From: Azoarcus sp031555955
GTDB lineage: Bacteria > Pseudomonadota > Gammaproteobacteria > Burkholderiales > Rhodocyclaceae
NCBI GenBank assembly: GCA_031555955.1
Contig: JAVBTY010000068.1
Coordinates: forward strand, 1-17,276
Reading direction: 5' to 3'
Length of the DNA stretch: 17,276 nt
Positions within the stretch are counted from its first letter, which is position 1. Every line of letters starts with the position of its first letter. This document shows, piece by piece, positions 6,069 through 14,074 of this stretch. The translations under genes and the position numbers were made by a program. The notes under the pieces are model-generated. The model did not search any database. It was not told the origin of the DNA and saw only the letters and a program-made list of their open reading frames with translations.

Positions 6069-7220
6069 TCAGCGCGGAGTTGCGGTTTCAGCGACGGCGC
6101 GGACGCCGGGTTTGACCCCTTCGCGCTCCAGCGAGGTGACGATGCGCTCGCCAGCAGTCAGCCCATCGGTAATTTCGGTGTATTCCCAGTTGGCCACGCC
6201 GGTTTTCACCGCGCGCTCCACAAGCACCCCATCGGCTCCGAAAACGAGCACGCGATTGCCCTCGCGCAGCGCGCTGGTGGGAATGCGCAGAACGTCGGCG
6301 CGGCTTTCGAGCACGATTTCCACATCCACGCTGTAACCGACGAGCAGGCCCCTGGCTTCGTCCTGGCGCTCGAAATCAACATCCACCTCAACGGTGCGCG
6401 CCTGCTTTTCCACCGCCGTGATGTAGGGGGCGATGCGTTTGACGCGGCCCGCGTAGGCCTTGTCCGGCAGCGCGTCGAGCTTGATGCGCACGGGCTGCCC
6501 GGGCTGGATTTTTGGGGCGTCGACCTCGTCCATCGGCGCCTTGACGTACAGACAGGAATCGTCGATGAGGTCCACGGCGGGCGGCATCGGCACGCCCGGC
6601 GGCGAGGGGGTGGAGTATTCGCCCAGTTCGCCGGTGATTTTCGCGACCGTGCCTGCAAAAGGGGCGATTAGCACGGTGCGCTGGCGGTCTGCCAGGGTGG
6701 CGTCGATCTGGGCGCGCGCCGTGGCGGCGTCGGCGTGGGCGCTGTTGCAGGCGGCGCGCAGCGCGCGGGCCTCAAAGCGGACTTTTTCCTCGGCGCTGGC
6801 GGACACGAAGCCGCGCTTGACCAGTTCGGCCTGGCGCGCGGCCTCGTGGTCGGCGTTATCGGCCAGCGCGCAGGACTGCTGCGCGCGCCGGGCGGCGGCG
6901 TCGAGCTGGGCGCGGTTGACGGCGAGGCGGGCTTCGAGGTCTTCGTTCCACAGCTTCATCAGCACCTGCCCGGGCTGGACGCGGTCGCCCTCCTTGACGC
7001 CGAGAAAGTCGATGCGCCCGCCGATGATGGTGGACATTTTGGTGCGCTGGCACGCTTCGATTTCGCCCGCGCGCGTGTTCGACAGCGTGGCCTCAACCGT
7101 GCCGCGCGCGACTTCATGCACGGCCACCGCCAGCGGTCTGGGGCGCGTCATCCACCAGCCCGCGGCAGCGAGAACGACGAGCGCAAGAAGAAAAACGGCG
7201 AGGCGGCGGAGTATTTTCAT
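6069..7220 (-). CDS. Periplasmic adaptor (membrane fusion protein) of the exporter, HlyD/MacA type
   Basis: A 383-residue inner-membrane-anchored periplasmic protein that would link the transporter to an outer-membrane channel. A single N-terminal helix spans about 7–24. A lipoyl-like half-motif (GGRIDFLGVKEGDRVQPGQVLMKL, 67–90) precedes a predicted coiled-coil hairpin (about 93–180). The second lipoyl half (APFAGTVAKITGELGEYSTP) and beta-barrel and membrane-proximal domains follow, including VLRIPTSALREGNRVLVF. It has four predicted periplasmic cysteines (57, 117, 158, 223); C117 and C158 lie on opposite arms of the hairpin and might be close enough to pair. No outer-membrane channel gene is in the window, so a shared TolC-like partner is likely. 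The gene starts 45 bases after glnS with a weak ribosome binding site and no terminator between, so read-through from glnS is possible. Confidence 0.9.
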   Translation of the reverse strand: MKILRRLAVFLLALVVLAAAGWWMTRPRPLAVAVHEVARGTVEATLSNTRAGEIEACQRTKMSTIIGGRIDFLGVKEGDRVQPGQVLMKLWNEDLEARLAVNRAQLDAAARRAQQSCALADNADHEAARQAELVKRGFVSASAEEKVRFEARALRAACNSAHADAATARAQIDATLADRQRTVLIAPFAGTVAKITGELGEYSTPSPPGVPMPPAVDLIDDSCLYVKAPMDEVDAPKIQPGQPVRIKLDALPDKAYAGRVKRIAPYITAVEKQARTVEVDVDFERQDEARGLLVGYSVDVEIVLESRADVLRIPTSALREGNRVLVFGADGVLVERAVKTGVANWEYTEITDGLTAGERIVTSLEREGVKPGVRAVAETATPR

Positions 7221-7265
7221 TCGCTGGCAGCCCGTGTGCGTGGGGTGCGGGCCTGCCCGGCCTGT

Positions 7266-9014
7266 TTATTTCGCATCCGCCCTGCCGCCCGCTTTCGCCC
7301 ACGAATCCTTCAGCGCCACCGTGCGGTTGAACACCGGCGCGCCGTCCGCGGAATCGACGCGGTCGGCGATGAAATAGCCGTGGCGCTCGAACTGGAAGCG
7401 CTCCTCCGCACGCGCCTCTTTCAGCGAAGGTTCAAGACAGGCGGTAATGACGCGGATGGAATCCGGATTGATGTCGTCAAGGAAGTCGCGCTCGGCGTCC
7501 GCCGCATCGCCTTCACGGCGCTGTCCAGGATAGGGATGGGCGAACAGGCGGTCATACAGGCGCACTTCAGCGCGACAGGCGTGCGCGGCGCTGACCCAGT
7601 GCAGGTTGCCCTTGACCTTGTAGCTGTCCGCGCCCGGCGTGCCGGATTTTGAATCTGGCAGGTATTCGGCGAGCACGGCGGTAACGTTGCCCGCCGCATC
7701 CTTCTCGCAGCCGGTGCAGCGCACCACATAGCCGTAACGCAGACGCACCAGGTTGCCGGGGTAGAGGCGGTGAAAACCCTTCGCCGGCTGCTCCTGGAAG
7801 TCCTCGCGTTCGATCCACAGTTCGCGCCCGAACGGCATGTCGCGCCTGCCCAGCTCGGGTCTGAGCGGATGGTTGGGCGCCTGGCACAGTTCGGAAGCGC
7901 CTTCGGCATAGTTGGTCAGCACCAGCCTGAGCGGGTCGAGCACGGCGACGCGGCGCGGCGCGGTTTCGTTCAGATGTTCGCGCATGCATTCTTCGAGCAC
8001 GCTGATGTCGATCCACGAATCCGCTTTTGAAACGCCGATGCGTTCGGCGAAGCGGTGGAAGCCCTCGGCGGTGAAGCCGCGCCGACGCGCGCCGATGAGC
8101 GTGGGCAGGCGCGGATCGTCCCAGCCCTTTACGTGGCCCTCGTCCACCAGCCGGATGAGCTTGCGCTTGGACAGCACGACATAGCTCAGGTTAAGGCGCG
8201 CGAATTCGATCTGCTGCGGCAGCGGGCGCGGGAAATGACCGGCCCCGGCGAGCGCGTCGAGCAGCCAGTCGTAGAACGGGCGCTGGTCTTCGAATTCGAG
8301 CGTGCAGACCGAATGGGTGATGTTTTCGATCGCATCCTCGATCGGGTGCGCGAAGGTGTACATCGGGTAGATGTTCCACGCATCGCCCATGCGGTGGTGG
8401 GTCGCCTTGCGGATACGGTAGATCGCCGGATCGCGCAGGTTGATGTTGGGATGCGCCATGTCGATCTTCGCCCGCAGCACGTACGCACCGTCGGGGAATT
8501 CGCCCGCGCGCATGCGGGTAAACAGATCGAGGCTTTCCGCCGCGGGGCGGTCGCGCCAGGGGCTGTTTTGGCCCGGCTCGGTCAGCGTGCCGCGCAACGC
8601 GCGCATCTCCTCGGCGGAAAGCGCATCGACATACGCCTTGCCCGCCTGGATCAGGCTTTGCGCGCACTGGTACATGGTTTCGAAATAGTCCGAGGCGTAG
8701 TACAGATGTTTGCCCCAGTCGAAACCGAGCCATTTCACCGCCTCGACGATCGAATCGGCATATTCCTGCTCTTCTTTCTCCGGGTTGGTATCGTCGAAAC
8801 GCAGATGGCACACGCCGCCGTAGCTCGCGGCCAGGCCGAAGTTGAGGCAGACCGACTTCGCGTGGCCGTAGTGCAGGTAGCCGTTCGGTTCCGGCGGGAA
8901 ACGGGTTTCCACCCGTCCGCCCCACTTGCCGCTGCGGTTGTCCTCATCGATGAGGTTGCGGATGAAATTGCCCGGCGCGGCGGCGCCATCCTGTCTGTCG
9001 GTCGGAGAAGTCAT
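7266..9014 (-). CDS. glnS: Glutaminyl-tRNA synthetase
   Basis: A 582-residue class I aminoacyl-tRNA synthetase that attaches glutamine to tRNA-Gln in the cytoplasm. The HIGH motif is HYGH (48–51) within FPPEPNGYLHYGHAKS, the form typical of GlnRS. The KMSKS loop reads VLSKR (280–284) where the family usually has VMSKR. The catalytic domain also has LRFDDTNPEKE and IYPMYTFAHPIEDAIENITHS, and the rest is the two-beta-barrel anticodon-binding region ending ADRVDSADGAPVFNRTVALKDSW. The length is slightly above the E. coli enzyme. ATG 9014 is used; a good Shine–Dalgarno sequence is not evident. Its presence suggests direct charging of tRNA-Gln, as in most beta- and gammaproteobacteria. Confidence 0.97.
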   Translation of the reverse strand: MTSPTDRQDGAAAPGNFIRNLIDEDNRSGKWGGRVETRFPPEPNGYLHYGHAKSVCLNFGLAASYGGVCHLRFDDTNPEKEEQEYADSIVEAVKWLGFDWGKHLYYASDYFETMYQCAQSLIQAGKAYVDALSAEEMRALRGTLTEPGQNSPWRDRPAAESLDLFTRMRAGEFPDGAYVLRAKIDMAHPNINLRDPAIYRIRKATHHRMGDAWNIYPMYTFAHPIEDAIENITHSVCTLEFEDQRPFYDWLLDALAGAGHFPRPLPQQIEFARLNLSYVVLSKRKLIRLVDEGHVKGWDDPRLPTLIGARRRGFTAEGFHRFAERIGVSKADSWIDISVLEECMREHLNETAPRRVAVLDPLRLVLTNYAEGASELCQAPNHPLRPELGRRDMPFGRELWIEREDFQEQPAKGFHRLYPGNLVRLRYGYVVRCTGCEKDAAGNVTAVLAEYLPDSKSGTPGADSYKVKGNLHWVSAAHACRAEVRLYDRLFAHPYPGQRREGDAADAERDFLDDINPDSIRVITACLEPSLKEARAEERFQFERHGYFIADRVDSADGAPVFNRTVALKDSWAKAGGRADAK

Positions 9015-9033
9015 CTGGCCGGAAAATGTAAAA

Positions 9034-9049
9034 GGAGCCTCGCGGCTCC
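9034..9049 (-). promoter_or_regulatory. Terminator-like hairpin in the glnS leader
   Basis: GGAGCC / GGCTCC, six perfect pairs with a four-base loop. On the minus strand TTTTACATTTT follows directly. It lies 19 bases before the glnS start codon and downstream of the likely −10 box at 9067–9072, so it would be within the leader mRNA. It could be a transcription attenuator, an mRNA 5' structure, or a backup terminator for the upstream gene. Confidence 0.5.
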
Positions 9050-9066
9050 GGGTTGCGGATGCCGCG

Positions 9067-9072
9067 ATTGTA
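9067..9072 (-). promoter_or_regulatory. glnS: Probable −10 box of the glnS promoter
   Basis: TACAAT on the minus strand (plus strand ATTGTA), one base from the sigma-70 consensus. Initiation would fall near 9060, giving a leader of about 45 bases. I see no good −35 at 16–18 bases; that stretch is GC-rich. Confidence 0.42.
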
Positions 9073-9141
9073 GCCGATCCCCCCCGGCGGCCGGGCCCTG
9101 GCGCTGCCGCGGCAAAGCTGGCGGGCGCAACCGGCGGGTAA

Positions 9142-9176
9142 ACGTAAAAGAGGCGGAAACCTGCGTTCCCGCCCCT
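9142..9176 (-). terminator. Intrinsic terminator after the YccA-type gene
   Basis: On the minus strand GGCGGGAA pairs with TTTCCGCC (one G–U pair), extendable outwards by about three pairs, with loop CGCAGG and then TTTTAC. It begins about 23 bases after the stop codon at 9199, a typical distance. Confidence 0.65.
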
Positions 9177-9198
9177 GTCTCACGCGGAACCGCCCGCG

Positions 9199-9867
9199 TC
9201 AGTCGCTGTTGAATACGCCCAGCAGGTGCAGCAGGCTGGTGAAAAGATTGTAGATGGACACGTACAGCGTCACCGTGGCCATGATGTAGTTGGTTTCGCC
9301 GCCGTGGATGATGTTGCTGGTCTCATACAGGATCAGCCCCGACATCAGCAGCACGAACATGGCCGACACCGCCAGCGACAGGCCGTGCATGTCGAAAAAC
9401 ACCGCGCCCAGCCCGGCAAGGAAGGCCACCAGGATGCCGACGGCGAGGAAACCGCCCATGAAGGAGAAATCCTTGCGCGTCGTCAGCGCGTAGCCGGAAA
9501 GGCCGAGAAAGATCGCGGCCGTGCCGCCCATGGCCTGCATCACCACCCGCCCGCCATTGGGCAGCGCCAGGTAATGCGAAAGAATCGGACCCAGCGTATA
9601 GCCGAGAAAACCGGTGAGCGCGAAAACGAATACAACGCCCAGCCCGCTATTGCGGAATTTCGTGGTCAGGAACAGCAGCCCAAAATAGCCCACCAGGGTC
9701 AGGACCAGCCCCGGATGCGGCAGCCTGAACGCCATGGCCGCGCCCGCGACCACCGCCGAGAAGGCCAGCGTCAGCGACAGCAGCATGTAGGTGTTGCGGA
9801 TAACCCGGTTCGTCGATACGACGGCAGTTCCGCTGCGGGCCATCGGATTTGCGATGCGGTCTTCCAT
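9199..9867 (-). CDS. yccA: Bax inhibitor-1/YccA family integral membrane protein
   Basis: A 222-residue, very hydrophobic protein with about seven membrane helices, starting near 25–48, 52–69, 75–97, 108–129, 136–158, 164–181 and 198–218. The C-terminal family pattern LILYETSNIIHGGETNYIMATVTLYVSIYNLFTSLL identifies the BI-1 family and resembles E. coli YccA most. YccA is known as a substrate and modulator of the FtsH membrane protease; other family members are pH-sensitive calcium leak channels. A calcium function is not implied here, since the TM7 aspartate of BsYetJ-type proteins is Ser204. The start is ATG 9867 with GGAG ten bases upstream; the longer frame overlaps the upstream gene. A good terminator follows. 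The symbol rests on family resemblance only. Confidence 0.88.
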   Translation of the reverse strand: MEDRIANPMARSGTAVVSTNRVIRNTYMLLSLTLAFSAVVAGAAMAFRLPHPGLVLTLVGYFGLLFLTTKFRNSGLGVVFVFALTGFLGYTLGPILSHYLALPNGGRVVMQAMGGTAAIFLGLSGYALTTRKDFSFMGGFLAVGILVAFLAGLGAVFFDMHGLSLAVSAMFVLLMSGLILYETSNIIHGGETNYIMATVTLYVSIYNLFTSLLHLLGVFNSD

Positions 9868-9905
9868 GGATAACTGTCTCCAGAGTATGAACGTGCGGCG
9901 CACAG

Positions 9906-9911
9906 TGTATA
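9906..9911 (-). promoter_or_regulatory. Possible −10 box upstream of the YccA-type gene
   Basis: TATACA on the minus strand, about 40 bases before ATG 9867, in the 95-base gap after the CNNM-type gene. No −35 at normal spacing is visible, so support is weak. Confidence 0.22.
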
Positions 9912-9962
9912 TCGGCTGCCGGATAATGTCCCTCCGGACTTTCCCTGCCCGGAACAGGGCAT

Positions 9963-11288
9963 TCACTCCGGCTGGCTGTCCGCCGCGATGACAGAAGAAT
10001 CCGTCTCGCCGGGCAGGCGGACGGCCAGTATCTTGTCGATGCGCTTGCCGTCCATGTCGACCACTTCCAGCTTCCACCGTTCCCATTCGACGACATCTCC
10101 GGTGCGCGGCAGACGCCCGAGCAGCCACAGCACCAGGCCGGAAAGCGTGTGGTAGCGGCCTTTTTCCTCTTCCGGCACGGTTTTCAGCTTCAGCCGGTCC
10201 TTCAGCTCGGGCAGCGGGATCAGCCCGTCAAGCAGCCAGGTGCCATCCTCGCGTTCGACCGCCCACGCATCGTCCAGATCGTGCGACACGAATTCGCCCG
10301 TCACGGCTTCGAGCACGTCCTGCAGCGTCACGAGGCCGAGCACCTCGCCGTATTCGTCGATGACAAACATCATGTGCGCGCCCGTGGTGCGAAACTGGCC
10401 GAGCAGTTCCATGCCGGTGAGCGACTCGGGCACGTAGATGGGGGGCTGCAGCTGCGTGGTCAGATCGATCGCGCCGCCGCGCAGCGACTGGTTGAACAGC
10501 TGCTTGGCCGCGATCACCCCGGCAATGTCGTCGAGACCGCCGCGGCACACGGGGAAGCGGGAATGCTCGGAATCGGCCACCCGCGCAAGGTTGGTTTCCA
10601 GCGGCAGGTTCAGGTCCAGCCACAGGATGTCGGCGCGCGGGGCCATCAGCGAACCAATCTGGCGGTCGTCCAGCCGGAACACGTTACGCACCATCTCGTG
10701 TTCCTGCTTTTCGATCACGCCCGCCTCGGAACCCTCTTCAAGCATGGCGTGAATTTCTTCCTCGGTCACGCTCGGCGCGCCGACATCGCGTTTGCCAAGC
10801 AGGCGCAGCAGGGTGTTGGTCGAAAGCGACAGCAGCAGGACGAACGGGCGCGAAGCGGCGGCGAGCGTACTCATCGGCCGCGCCACCATCCGGGCAATGC
10901 CCTCGGGGTTGATCTGCCCGATCCGTTTCGGCACCAGCTCGCCGATGACGATGGATACGTAGGTGATCACCACCACCACCAGCACGGTCGCGCCAATTTC
11001 GCATGCGCGCTGGGGCAGGCCCATTCCCTGCAGCCACTGCGCCAGCGGCGCGGCCAGCGCCGCCTCGCCCACGATGCCGTTGAGGATGCCGATCGAGGTG
11101 ATGCCAATCTGGATCGTGGACAGAAAGTGCGTCGGGTTTTCACCCAGTTTCACCGCCACGGCCGCCCCGCTGTCGCCATCCTCCGCCAGCTTTGCAAGCC
11201 GGGCGCGGCGGGCGGTCACGAGCGCGATTTCCGACATCGCGAACACCCCGTTGAGCAGGATGAGGGCGACAAGAAACACAGTTTCCAT
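9963..11288 (-). CDS. CNNM/CorC (TlyC-like 'hemolysin') family membrane protein with CBS domains
   Basis: A 441-residue inner-membrane protein. The N-terminal DUF21/CNNM membrane domain (about 1–200) has helices near 2–22, 57–80 and 98–118 and the motif GELVPKRIGQINPEGIA (116–132). A pair of CBS domains follows (about 215–265 and 278–335, with MFVIDEYGEVLGLVTLQDVLEAVTGE), then a CorC_HlyC domain (about 345–425). Members are linked to magnesium or cobalt efflux, with CBS domains sensing Mg-ATP; the old name hemolysin is not evidence of toxicity. No operon partner upstream is visible: the gene starts at ATG 11288, divergent from accA, with only a weak ribosome binding site. The YccA-type gene follows after 95 bases. 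Metal specificity cannot be read from the sequence. Confidence 0.92.
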   Translation of the reverse strand: METVFLVALILLNGVFAMSEIALVTARRARLAKLAEDGDSGAAVAVKLGENPTHFLSTIQIGITSIGILNGIVGEAALAAPLAQWLQGMGLPQRACEIGATVLVVVVITYVSIVIGELVPKRIGQINPEGIARMVARPMSTLAAASRPFVLLLSLSTNTLLRLLGKRDVGAPSVTEEEIHAMLEEGSEAGVIEKQEHEMVRNVFRLDDRQIGSLMAPRADILWLDLNLPLETNLARVADSEHSRFPVCRGGLDDIAGVIAAKQLFNQSLRGGAIDLTTQLQPPIYVPESLTGMELLGQFRTTGAHMMFVIDEYGEVLGLVTLQDVLEAVTGEFVSHDLDDAWAVEREDGTWLLDGLIPLPELKDRLKLKTVPEEEKGRYHTLSGLVLWLLGRLPRTGDVVEWERWKLEVVDMDGKRIDKILAVRLPGETDSSVIAADSQPE

Positions 11289-11705
11289 TTTCGGTTATCC
11301 GGGAACGTAGGGGATCAGCAGGTACGGCGCGCGCCGCGGCAAAGCGGGCCGCGCGGAGCGGATCTGGCGGGAAGAGAAGAAAGGAGAGGAGACGCCGCCG
11401 GAGGGAAAACCACCGGCATTCCGCCCTCTGCACGGAGATTCCGGCAGCGGCATCCGGAGAAACCGGAAACCGCCCGCGCCCGGGCGGCTGCGGGCCATTG
11501 CGCGGACGGGACCATGATTGATGGCGCTGGCGGCCACGCTGATGGCGAACTTCGACTGCCCATGTGACGGGGTGCGAAAGCCCCCGCTTCTCCTTCGGTC
11601 GTTCAAGGTGATCGCATCATGCCGCATATGCGTCCGGCTGTCACGAACCCCGTGGGGAGAAACAGCCACGGTACAATGCCGGTCTTTCATACTGGAAAAG
11701 GGTCG
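11289..11705. other. 417-base divergent intergenic region between the CNNM-type gene and accA
   Basis: No convincing gene. It contains a run of 24 purines (11369–11392), a GC-rich hairpin CCGCCCG / CGGGCGG with a four-base loop (11470–11487) followed on the minus strand by a T-rich stretch (TTTCCGGTTTC), and a TACAAT box near accA (11672–11677). I found no tRNA fold and no good promoter for the minus-strand gene. Confidence 0.6.
11672..11677 (+). promoter_or_regulatory. accA: Probable −10 box of the accA promoter
   Basis: TACAAT, 28 bases before the accA ATG, so the leader would be short (about 20 bases). A matching −35 is not evident at 16–18 bases upstream. Confidence 0.4.
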
Positions 11706-12674
11706 ATGAAAACCACCTTTCTGGATTTCGAACGCCCGGTGGCCGAGCTCGAAGAAAAGATCGAACGGCTGCGTTTTGCGCAGGAAGACTCCGCGGTCGA
11801 CATTTCCGAGGAAATCAGCCGGCTCGAAGCAAAAAGCCTGGCGCTGACGAAAGATCTCTACAGCAAGCTCACGCCGTGGCAGATCGCCCAGGTGGCGCGC
11901 CACCCGCAGCGTCCCTATACCCTGGACTATGTGCAGCACATGTTCACGGATTTCGAGGAGCTGCACGGCGACCGCGCCTATGCCGACGACAGGGCGATCG
12001 TGGGCGGGCTGGCGCGCTTCAACGGCCAGAGCTGCGTCGTCATCGGCCACCAGAAAGGCCGCGACACCAGGGAAAAAATCGCGCGCAACTTCGGCATGCC
12101 CCGCCCGGAGGGCTACCGCAAGGCGCTGCGGCTGATGCGGCTGGCGGAAAAATTCGGCCTGCCGGTATTCACGTTCGTTGACACACCCGGCGCCTACCCC
12201 GGCATCGGCGCGGAAGAGCGCGGCCAGTCCGAAGCCATCGGACACAACCTTTACGCCATGGCCGAGCTGAAAGTACCGCTGATCTGCACCATTGTCGGCG
12301 AAGGCGGCTCCGGCGGCGCGCTCGCCATCGCCGTCGGCGACCAGCTGCTGATGCTGCAGTATTCGACCTACTCGGTCATCTCGCCCGAAGGCTGCGCCTC
12401 AATCCTGTGGAAAAGCGCGGACAAGGCCCCCGAAGCCGCCGAAACCATGGGCATCACCGCCGCGCGGCTGAAATCGCTCGGCCTGATCGACAAAATCGTC
12501 AACGAACCGGCGGGCGGCGCCCACCGCGACCACCGCGCCATGGCCCAGAGCCTGAAGCGCGCGCTCGCCGACGCCCTGCGCCAGGTCGATTCACTGCCCC
12601 CGGCCGAACTGATCGCGCAGCGGCTGGAACGGCTGATGAGCTATGGCCGCTTCAAGGAACAGCGGGCCGCCTGA
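11706..12674 (+). CDS. accA: Acetyl-CoA carboxylase carboxyltransferase, alpha subunit
   Basis: A 322-residue cytoplasmic subunit that, with AccD, transfers the carboxyl group from biotin-BCCP to acetyl-CoA, giving malonyl-CoA for fatty acid synthesis. Features are typical: the N-terminal helix pair beginning MKTTFLDFERPVAELEEKI, TPWQIAQVARHPQRPYTLDYV, HGDRAYADD, FVDTPGAYPGIGAEERGQSEAIG (157–179) and the oxyanion-type glycine motif GEGGSGGALAIA (198–209). The length matches the family. ATG 11706 is preceded by an AAAGGG-type site; an open frame 29 codons longer upstream is not conserved and contains the likely promoter. The gene overlaps tilS by 32 bases. The AccD partner is not in the window. 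Confidence 0.97.
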   Translation: MKTTFLDFERPVAELEEKIERLRFAQEDSAVDISEEISRLEAKSLALTKDLYSKLTPWQIAQVARHPQRPYTLDYVQHMFTDFEELHGDRAYADDRAIVGGLARFNGQSCVVIGHQKGRDTREKIARNFGMPRPEGYRKALRLMRLAEKFGLPVFTFVDTPGAYPGIGAEERGQSEAIGHNLYAMAELKVPLICTIVGEGGSGGALAIAVGDQLLMLQYSTYSVISPEGCASILWKSADKAPEAAETMGITAARLKSLGLIDKIVNEPAGGAHRDHRAMAQSLKRALADALRQVDSLPPAELIAQRLERLMSYGRFKEQRAA

Positions 12675-14019
12675 GCCTGCGCCGCCAGACGCTCCCGGCC
12701 GGGAAACGCTGGCGGAAACCGTTGCCGCCGCCCTCGGCGCGGCAGGCATCGGCAGGCACAGTCGGCTGTGCTGCGCGCTTTCGGGCGGCGTCGACTCCGT
12801 CGTGCTGCTCGACCTGCTGCGCTGGCTGCAGCCGCGCTTCGGCTATACGCTCACCGCCGCGCACGTCCATCACGGGCTGAGTCCAAACGCGGATGCCTGG
12901 CAGATATTCTGCGAAACGCTGTGCGCGCGCGCGGATGTGCCCTTGCACGTGTTCCGCGTCACCGTCCCCCCCGATGATCCGGAAGGGCTGGAAGCCGCCG
13001 CCCGGCGCGAGCGCCACCACGCGCTGGCGCAAATCGAAAGCGACTGGCTGGTGTTCGGCCACCATCAGGACGATCAGGCCGAAACCCTGCTGTTCCGTCT
13101 GTTGCGCGGCGCAGGGCTGCGCGGCGCGGGCGCGATGGCGGCGCGGCGCGGCCGGCTGCTGCGCCCGCTGCTTGAGGCCCGGCGCGCGGCCATCACCGCC
13201 CATGCGCAGACCCATGGCCTGAGCTGGATCGAGGACGAAAGCAACGCCGACTGCCGCCATACGCGCAACCACGTGCGCCACAACATCCTGCCGGTGATCG
13301 AAACCGCCTTCCCCGCCGCCGTGCCCGCCCTGGCGCGGGCCGCCGCGCATTTCCGCGAGGCGGACGGGCTGCTCCACGACCTGGCCGCACTCGACGAACG
13401 CGCCTGCGGCGGCGCGGCGCTTTCCCGCAGCGCCCTGCTGGCGCTGGGCGACGCGCGCATCGCCAACCTGCTGCGCTGGCAGTCGCGCCGCCTTGACGCA
13501 CCCGCCCCGTCACAGGCGCGGCTGCGGGAAGCCGTGCGGCAGCTACGTACCGCCGCTGCGGAGCATCCGCTGCATCTGCCGCTCGGCGCGCTGGCCTGCT
13601 GCGTATACCGGGACAGGGTATGGCTCGCGCGCCCCGCCGCAGCGCCCGCACCGGAACCCGTACCGTGGCGGGGCGAGGCGCTGCTGCCGTGGGCGGGCGG
13701 ACTGGTCCGCTTCGCCCCGGTAACCGGGGCCGGGCTGGACCGCGAGCGCCTCATCCGCGCAAACGAGGTTTGCCTGAGCGCGCGCGCGCCGGGCCTGCGC
13801 TTGCGTCTGGACGCCCGGCGGCCGGAACGCAGCTTCAAAAACCTGTGCCAGGAGGCCGGCATTCCCGCATGGCTGCGCGACAGCCTGCCCGTGCTGCGGG
13901 TGGATGGCGAGGCGGCCTGGATCGGCGGCATCGGCGCAGCCGCAGCATTCGCCTGCGCGCCCGGCGCGCCCGGCATCGAACCCTGCTGGCAAGCGCGGGA
14001 CGGCTGCATACAATACTGA
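12643..14019 (+). CDS. tilS: tRNA(Ile)-lysidine synthetase
   Basis: A 458-residue enzyme that uses ATP and lysine to convert C34 of the minor tRNA-Ile (CAU anticodon) to lysidine, so that it reads AUA and accepts isoleucine. The PP-loop is ALSGGVDSVVLLDLL (SGGVDS at 47–52). VHHGLS (75–80), FGHHQDDQAETLLFRLLRGAG (138–158) and the WIEDESNAD…RNHVRHNILP region are TilS signatures. The C-terminal TilS domain includes LRLRLDARRPERSFKNLCQEAGIPAWLRDSLPVL. The start ATG lies 32 bases inside accA; it is the only ATG, GTG or TTG in this frame before the PP-loop, so the overlap is likely to be real and translation coupled. The first 40 or so residues are Ala/Pro-rich and longer than in E. coli TilS. Several cysteines are present (C43, C44 and others). 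Confidence 0.94.
   Translation: MAASRNSGPPEPAPPDAPGRETLAETVAAALGAAGIGRHSRLCCALSGGVDSVVLLDLLRWLQPRFGYTLTAAHVHHGLSPNADAWQIFCETLCARADVPLHVFRVTVPPDDPEGLEAAARRERHHALAQIESDWLVFGHHQDDQAETLLFRLLRGAGLRGAGAMAARRGRLLRPLLEARRAAITAHAQTHGLSWIEDESNADCRHTRNHVRHNILPVIETAFPAAVPALARAAAHFREADGLLHDLAALDERACGGAALSRSALLALGDARIANLLRWQSRRLDAPAPSQARLREAVRQLRTAAAEHPLHLPLGALACCVYRDRVWLARPAAAPAPEPVPWRGEALLPWAGGLVRFAPVTGAGLDRERLIRANEVCLSARAPGLRLRLDARRPERSFKNLCQEAGIPAWLRDSLPVLRVDGEAAWIGGIGAAAAFACAPGAPGIEPCWQARDGCIQY
13986..14014 (+). promoter_or_regulatory. Probable promoter of the hydroxypyruvate isomerase gene, inside the end of tilS
   Basis: −35 CTGGCA (13986–13991) and −10 TACAAT (14009–14014) with a 17-base spacer. 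Initiation would be near 14021, just after the tilS stop, giving a leader of about 54 bases. This is the best-spaced sigma-70-like pair in the window. Confidence 0.45.
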
Positions 14020-14074
14020 ATTTTCCCGCCCAGCCCCTGCTGGCGCACATCCTTTCCTGCCAGGAGTTCCGGAC

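Noticed and set aside
7221..7265. GC-rich inverted repeat between glnS and the adaptor gene as a terminator
   Set aside because: The stem is only four to five pairs and no T-run follows on the minus strand.
11518..11709. Small plus-strand frame ending at the accA start with an ATGA overlap
   Set aside because: It starts with TTG without a ribosome binding site, contains the likely accA −10 box, and has no protein-like pattern.
11295..12245. Minus-strand open frame of 316 codons across the intergenic region and accA
   Set aside because: More than half is antisense to accA; the remainder has no recognisable domain.
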